Assembly (NCBI GenBank): GCA_964403185.1
Contig: CAYOFK010000011.1
Span: forward strand, 1-27,824
Direction: 5' to 3'
DNA from: CAYOFK01 sp964403185
GTDB lineage: Bacteria > Bacteroidota > Bacteroidia > Bacteroidales > VadinHA17
Length of the DNA: 27,824 nt
The translations under genes were made by a program, and so were the position numbers. Of this stretch, positions 24,347 through 27,824 are shown piece by piece. The first letter of the stretch is position 1, and each line of letters starts with the position of its first letter. Below the pieces are notes generated by a model that ran no database searches, was not told the DNA's origin, and worked only from the letters and a program-made list of their open reading frames with translations.

Positions 24347-24535
24347 AATCTGAACCGGAGGGATGCCACCAGGGTGCTGGCACCAACCCGGCGGATGCCT
24401 TAAGATATGAGTAGAAAGATCATAATGACTAAAGTGAGTTAAAGTGTCCGGAGTAAGCGGGAATGTGAGTCATCGCGAACAGCAGGTAGTAGGTAATCAA
24501 CAGGATTCAGGGATCTTTAACATAAACCAATACAG

Positions 24536-24556
24536 ATCCTGAAACGGGTTCAGGAT
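24536..24556 (+). repeat. Hairpin ATCCTGAA-ACGGG-TTCAGGAT followed by T5
   Basis: An 8-bp perfect stem with a 5-nt loop, then GACCTTTTT. It shares its arms with the interrupted palindrome at 6556-6597, so it is a dispersed repeat. The following T-run could let it end transcripts of the Asp-box gene, although it lies 190 bp past that stop. Confidence 0.5.
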
Positions 24557-24607
24557 GACCTTTTTCAATTCAGGCAGGATCAACTAAAAACCAACAACTA
24601 AGAACCA

Positions 24608-24747
24608 CTACTCTTTCCCGGCAAAGTATTTCATAAACCGGGTGCGTTCGTAAGCTGCAGGATTATCCACCCGGTCAACCCTGAACGGGCAGCTATCAGC
24701 GGATTTCTTAATTTCAGACCAATGTAATTGGTAGTCAGATCAGCCAT
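24608..24747 (-). pseudogene. Deletion remnant of a dihydroorotate dehydrogenase-like gene
   Basis: From ATG (24747) the frame reads MADLTTNYIGLKLRNPLIA then ARSGLTG, the N-terminus of the DHOD-like family common in Bacteroidota (normally about 330 residues). It then shifts frame. In a second frame, with its TAG stop at 24610-24608, the sequence reads DNPAAYERTRFMKYFAGKE, which fits that family's C-terminus. So roughly the first 25 and last 20 codons survive, joined out of frame near 24665-24675, with some 850 bp lost. It begins 22 bp after the Crp/Fnr gene on the same strand, suggesting a former two-gene unit. Read directly in both frames; the family naming is from memory. Confidence 0.7.
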
Positions 24748-24769
24748 TTGATATTAATTGTATTGATTG

Positions 24770-25450
24770 TTATCCCAATTCATTCAACACTTTAACGATA
24801 TCCATACTGATAATTTTAACCCGTCTGCCCTCCAGTTCAATGATCTTATCATGCTTAAATTCATTGATGGTCCGAATGAAACTTTCCTTGGTGGTTCCTG
24901 CCAGCTCGGCCAGTTCCTGACGGGTCAGCGGAAAATCATATTCTGTACTGTTATATATGACTTCGGAAAAGTAAAGCAAAACTTCAGCAATCCTGCCGGG
25001 CAGCTGCTTGTTGGATAAGCTCATCAATCGTTCTACCATAAATAATCCGTCCTTTCCCATCTGGCGGATGATGGCCATGGCGAAATTGCCATTTTCCTGA
25101 ACAACGGAAACAAAAGTGGCGTAATCAATCATCAGGATCTCTGAATCGTCAATGGATGAGGCCGAATATTGATAAATAGAACCTCCGAATATGGAATACA
25201 GACTGACAAACTGCTCCTCGGATAATGTCCTGATACTTAGTATCTTGTTATTCCTGGACTCTTTGAAGATCTTCACCAGGCCTGAGGTTACGAACATCAA
25301 ATGAGAGGTTCGTGTATTCTGTTTAAAAATGATGTCCCTGTTTTTGTATTTTACGGTATTGCTGTTTGCCAGTATATTCTTTTTCTGATCGTCGGTCAGG
25401 TAGCGCAGCAACCAGCTTGCTTCAAGTTTCCGGATGAGAAATGGATCCAT
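24770..25450 (-). CDS. Crp/Fnr family transcriptional regulator
   Basis: 226 residues. The N-terminal cyclic-nucleotide-binding-type beta-barrel covers about 15-125 (KNRDIIFKQNTRTSHLMFVTSGLVKIF), followed by the long dimer helix (about 125-146). The C-terminal winged helix covers about 150-222. The recognition helix GTTKESFIRTINEF has Glu189 and Arg193 at the positions of the DNA-contacting Glu and Arg in CRP and FNR. The protein has no cysteine, so it cannot be an Fe-S oxygen sensor like E. coli FNR, and the R-S cAMP-binding pair is not evident; the ligand is unknown. An FNR-like palindrome in its upstream region suggests self-regulation (inference). A decayed DHOD-like gene follows immediately. 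Confidence 0.9.
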   Translation of the reverse strand: MDPFLIRKLEASWLLRYLTDDQKKNILANSNTVKYKNRDIIFKQNTRTSHLMFVTSGLVKIFKESRNNKILSIRTLSEEQFVSLYSIFGGSIYQYSASSIDDSEILMIDYATFVSVVQENGNFAMAIIRQMGKDGLFMVERLMSLSNKQLPGRIAEVLLYFSEVIYNSTEYDFPLTRQELAELAGTTKESFIRTINEFKHDKIIELEGRRVKIISMDIVKVLNELG

Positions 25451-25495
25451 AAATGATGGGTGTTAAATTGCTTTTAAAGATAAAGAATATTATTG

Positions 25496-25544
25496 AAAAA
25501 GATGATTTACTTACCCACATAATGATGATGTAAATCATCTTTTT
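25496..25544. promoter_or_regulatory. 15-bp perfect inverted repeat with embedded FNR-like palindrome
   Basis: AAAAAGATGATTTAC (25496-25510) and GTAAATCATCTTTTT (25530-25544) are perfect complements with a 19-nt spacer. The right half also contains GATGATGTAAATCATC (25524-25539), a 6-4-6 palindrome whose core TGAT-N4-ATCA matches the FNR box TTGAT-N4-ATCAA at 8 of 10 positions. It lies between the divergent Crp/Fnr and response regulator genes. Confidence 0.55.
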
Positions 25545-25622
25545 TACTTAAGTAATGTCATCCGGAATACTTAATTATACACAGAAATGTATCGTATGTT
25601 TATAATGTAATAAAAAGTGAAT

Positions 25623-26006
25623 ATGGGTCTCGGTAATAAGGCAACAATTCTGGTTGTAGATGATTCTTCAACCAACATCGTTCTTTTAGATGCGATTTTA
25701 CAACGTGAGGGTTACGAGGTCCTCACCGCCCTGACTGCCAATGAAGGATTGAAATATGTTGAAAGTCATGATCCTGATCTGATATTATTGGATCTTCTGA
25801 TGCCTGAAGTAAATGGTTTTGACTTTATGGAGGCCTTTAACAAGATGGAACACAAACACAACATTCCTGTGATCATTGTCTCGGCGGTTGGGACGGCAGA
25901 GAATAAAAAATACAGTAGTGAACTGGGAGCAGTGAGTTTTATCAATAAGCCTGTGGACATCCCTGCCCTGTTGAACCTGCTGGAAAATACTCTCAATACC
26001 CCCTAA
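25623..26006 (+). CDS. Single-domain response regulator (CheY-like receiver)
   Basis: 127 residues from the ATG at 25623; an in-frame GTG at 25617 would add two residues. It is a stand-alone receiver: the acidic pair Asp13-Asp14 (VVDDSS), phosphoacceptor Asp57 (LILLDLLMPE), Ser87 (IIVSAVG) and Lys109 (INKPVD) are all present. There is no output domain, so it must act by protein-protein contact or as a phosphorelay intermediate. No histidine kinase is encoded nearby, so the partner is elsewhere. It is read divergently from the Crp/Fnr gene across a shared inverted repeat and is followed by a strong terminator, so it is monocistronic. Confidence 0.92.
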   Translation: MGLGNKATILVVDDSSTNIVLLDAILQREGYEVLTALTANEGLKYVESHDPDLILLDLLMPEVNGFDFMEAFNKMEHKHNIPVIIVSAVGTAENKKYSSELGAVSFINKPVDIPALLNLLENTLNTP

Positions 26007-26051
26007 ACAGAACCTATATTCACTTGATCCGCAACTTTTAGGGAGTAGAGT

Positions 26052-26082
26052 AAAGCCTGTTATCCACTCGATAACAGGCTTT
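26052..26082 (+). terminator. Rho-independent terminator of the response regulator gene
   Basis: AAAGCCTGTTATC (26052-26064), loop CACTC, GATAACAGGCTTT (26070-26082), then TGCTTTTG. A 13-bp perfect stem, 45 bp past the stop. The antiporter gene ends convergently at 26153, so the same stem may serve both directions. Confidence 0.9.
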
Positions 26083-26152
26083 TGCTTTTGGCTTTATCCG
26101 TTTCATTTAATAGTATTATGGCCTCATCTGTTCCGGCGGGAATAAATAAAGA

Positions 26153-27658
26153 TCAGGCGTATTTTTGAGATCTGATCCCGAAGTTTTTCATAATGAAAAA
26201 GAATAAAATAACCTGAATCGCAATACCTAAAATGATGATTATGGGTGTTTGAAAAACTGCAGCTAAAAAGAAGGAGAACGCAGCAACCAAACCCGTTAAG
26301 CCTGCATAGAATAATTGGGTGATCACATGCCTGATGTGAATACAGTTTGCCCCCATAGAGGCCAGGACGGTGGTGTCTGATATCGGTGAAGTATGATCGC
26401 CAAATAACCCCCCGCTCAGGACAGCCGCTATGGTCACGTAAAGTGGTGCATTTAAATCAACCGCTACGGGAATAGCAATGGCCATCAGAATAGCAAAAGT
26501 TCCGTAAGAAGATCCGGTTGATAGTGAGATAAATGCCCCTGAAAAAAAAACAATGACAGGGAATACATTTGGAGAGATCACTCCCTTCATTTGTTCTGCA
26601 ATAAACTCACCAGTGTGAAGTTGTGTGCATAAATCGCTCAAAGACCAGGCAAACATGAGGATAATCATTATATAAACCATCTTTTCTATCCCCTGAACAA
26701 AGAGATTAAGAGATTCTTGCATAGGACGATGAAAACGAAAACGCATGACAAGTGCGCAGCTGATTGCAGATGCCAGGTAGGCGATTATCAGTGTTGATCT
26801 GATATGTACACCGGACAGGCTGGATGTCATCATAAAATGATAGGTCAGAAGGCCGGCAATAATTGAAAACAACACTCCCAGGGGCAAGGCTATGGCCCAT
26901 ATGGATACTTCTTTATCCCCGTCTTCACAGGTTTTTGCGGTTTCTGCCTTGTTCATGTTTTTCTGTTCAGTATCGTATGCAATTTGAGCCTTTGCCATAG
27001 GACCGAAATCCCGTCCCAAAAAGGCGATCAAAGGAACAGAGACAAGTGCCAAAATTGCGTAAAATTGATACGGCATGACATGGAGTAGTACTGAGAAAGG
27101 ATCCTCCTGAATGCCCAAACCTGTATAGGATTGTTCAATTAAGCTCATGATGTATGCCCCCCAGCCGATAAAGGGAATGAGAATGCATATGGGGGAAGAA
27201 GTAGTGTCCAAAATAAAAGCCAGCTTCTCTTTGCATATTTTCAATTCCCTGAAGATGGGTTGAAACAATGGGCCCAGGATTAAACTGTTCCCCGAGTCTG
27301 TAAAGAAAATACTAAGACCGCTGATCCAGGCGGCGAGTTGGGCCTGAAGCGGATTGGAGATGAAACGGGTTATCTTTTGGGCGAAGGCCTTAGCTCCTCC
27401 GGATGCTTCGAGTAACTTAACAAATCCCCCTATGGCAGCCAGAGTAATGATGACTTGCGTGTTGGCAGGCTTTGACAACTGAACGAATATTACATTTTCA
27501 ACCAGGCTTAGCAGAGCGTTAAACGGGTGGTATCCCGACAAAATAAAAGAGCCACTTAAGACACCTATTGCCAGTGAAACAATGATATTCCGTGTGAGAA
27601 CTGCCAACACTATGGTCAACACGGGTGGTAATATAGACAGCCAGCCAAAGTCATTCAT
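26153..27658 (-). CDS. NhaC-type Na+/H+ antiporter
   Basis: 501 residues, mostly hydrophobic, with about a dozen membrane segments and one hydrophilic loop near 225-255 (QKNMNKAETAKTCEDGDKE). The signature GDHTSPISDTTVLASMGANC (420-439) is typical of the NhaC antiporter family, as are FFTDSGNSLILGPLF (about 117-131) and STGSSYGTFAIL. It should exchange Na+ for H+ in the inner membrane; some relatives instead exchange organic acids or amino acids (for example malate/lactate), so the substrate is not certain. The start at 27658 gives a normal N-terminus (MNDFGWLSILPPVLTIVLA). A promoter candidate with both elements lies 69-101 bp upstream. Confidence 0.9.
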   Translation of the reverse strand: MNDFGWLSILPPVLTIVLAVLTRNIIVSLAIGVLSGSFILSGYHPFNALLSLVENVIFVQLSKPANTQVIITLAAIGGFVKLLEASGGAKAFAQKITRFISNPLQAQLAAWISGLSIFFTDSGNSLILGPLFQPIFRELKICKEKLAFILDTTSSPICILIPFIGWGAYIMSLIEQSYTGLGIQEDPFSVLLHVMPYQFYAILALVSVPLIAFLGRDFGPMAKAQIAYDTEQKNMNKAETAKTCEDGDKEVSIWAIALPLGVLFSIIAGLLTYHFMMTSSLSGVHIRSTLIIAYLASAISCALVMRFRFHRPMQESLNLFVQGIEKMVYIMIILMFAWSLSDLCTQLHTGEFIAEQMKGVISPNVFPVIVFFSGAFISLSTGSSYGTFAILMAIAIPVAVDLNAPLYVTIAAVLSGGLFGDHTSPISDTTVLASMGANCIHIRHVITQLFYAGLTGLVAAFSFFLAAVFQTPIIIILGIAIQVILFFFIMKNFGIRSQKYA

Positions 27659-27726
27659 TAGAAATTATTTCTGTTAATTCTTTATGTCGCCTGACATATA
27701 TTCTGCTGCCAATATCAGTGTCATCC

Positions 27727-27759
27727 CAAATATACATTGTGTGTGCCCTGAATGGTAAA
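27727..27759 (-). promoter_or_regulatory. Promoter candidate for the antiporter gene
   Basis: On the minus strand TATATTTG (27734-27727) matches TAnnTTTG exactly. TTTA (27759-27756) lies 21 bp upstream, as a near-match to the -33 TTTG. The predicted leader is about 60 nt and includes the hairpin TATGTC-AGGC-GACATA (27698-27683). Confidence 0.5.
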
Positions 27760-27824
27760 TCTAGTAAAGTTCTTTGAAAAAGAGAAAGTGCGGAGGGAGT
27801 AACTAAGCGAGACTACAAAAGTCT

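Larger units (their letters stand above)
24347..24769. other. 423-bp gap with a hairpin and a gene remnant
   Basis: It holds a compact hairpin (24536-24556) and, on the minus strand, the two ends of a deleted dihydroorotate-dehydrogenase-like gene (24608-24747). The stretch 24347-24530 shows only short repeats (GGATGCC at 24360-24366 and 24392-24398) and nothing recognisable. Confidence 0.65.

Noticed and set aside
27752..27824. Short plus-strand peptide MVNLVKFFEKEKVRRE near the right edge
   Set aside because: Sixteen codons with a stop directly before it; it overlaps the antiporter promoter candidate and has no recognisable family.
1..27824. tRNA, rRNA, CRISPR, toxin-antitoxin, restriction or phage genes
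   Set aside because: None of their sequence hallmarks were seen on either strand by reading; a covariance-model and HMM scan would be decisive.

Overview
This window looks like a chromosomal segment from a member of the Bacteroidota, probably an environmental Bacteroidales/Marinilabiliales-type organism. The signs are a TonB-dependent receptor with an N-terminal carboxypeptidase-regulatory-like domain, a DUF4301 protein, a PiT transporter fused to a PhoU-like domain, an S9B dipeptidyl peptidase IV, a DUF1080 lipoprotein and a sortilin-type Asp-box protein. Shine-Dalgarno sequences are weak, and several starts are preceded by the Bacteroidota -7 element TAnnTTTG. I saw no rRNA, tRNA, CRISPR array, phage, conjugation or recognisable defence genes.

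Layout. The left edge (1-263) holds the start of an outer-membrane-type protein on the minus strand. A repeat-bearing gap follows, then a minus-strand pair (membrane methyltransferase, DUF1080 lipoprotein) divergent from a plus-strand pair with overlapping ends (SnoaL-like protein, iron-sulfur-type flavoprotein). Two 131-bp direct repeats bracket this block. Next come DPP IV and ornithine aminotransferase on the minus strand, separated by 640 bp packed with palindromes and a 132-bp MITE-like element. A nitroreductase converges on a TonB-dependent receptor with overlapping stop codons. YjbQ and DUF4301 follow on the plus strand. A minus-strand block then carries an outer-membrane beta-barrel protein, the PiT phosphate transporter, an unrecognised membrane-anchored protein and gamma-glutamyltransferase. 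The gamma-glutamyltransferase is divergent from a large Asp-box (Vps10/sortilin-like) secreted protein. The right end holds a Crp/Fnr regulator with a gutted dihydroorotate-dehydrogenase-like gene downstream, a single-domain response regulator read divergently, and an NhaC-type Na+/H+ antiporter.

How the genes fit together. Most are separate transcription units. Two loose themes can be supported: envelope peptide and amino-acid breakdown (DPP IV, gamma-glutamyltransferase, ornithine aminotransferase), and phosphate entry (beta-barrel protein plus PiT-PhoU fusion). The Crp/Fnr gene and the response regulator share a 172-bp intergenic region containing a 15-bp perfect inverted repeat and an FNR-like palindrome.

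I found no convincing new multi-gene system. The best leads are the out-of-frame deletion remnant of a DHOD-like gene at 24608-24747, the FNR-like palindrome, the dispersed repeats (the 131-bp pair, the MITE-like element and the hairpin family), the ATGACA-rich region upstream of the phosphate transporter, and the unrecognised 384-residue protein.
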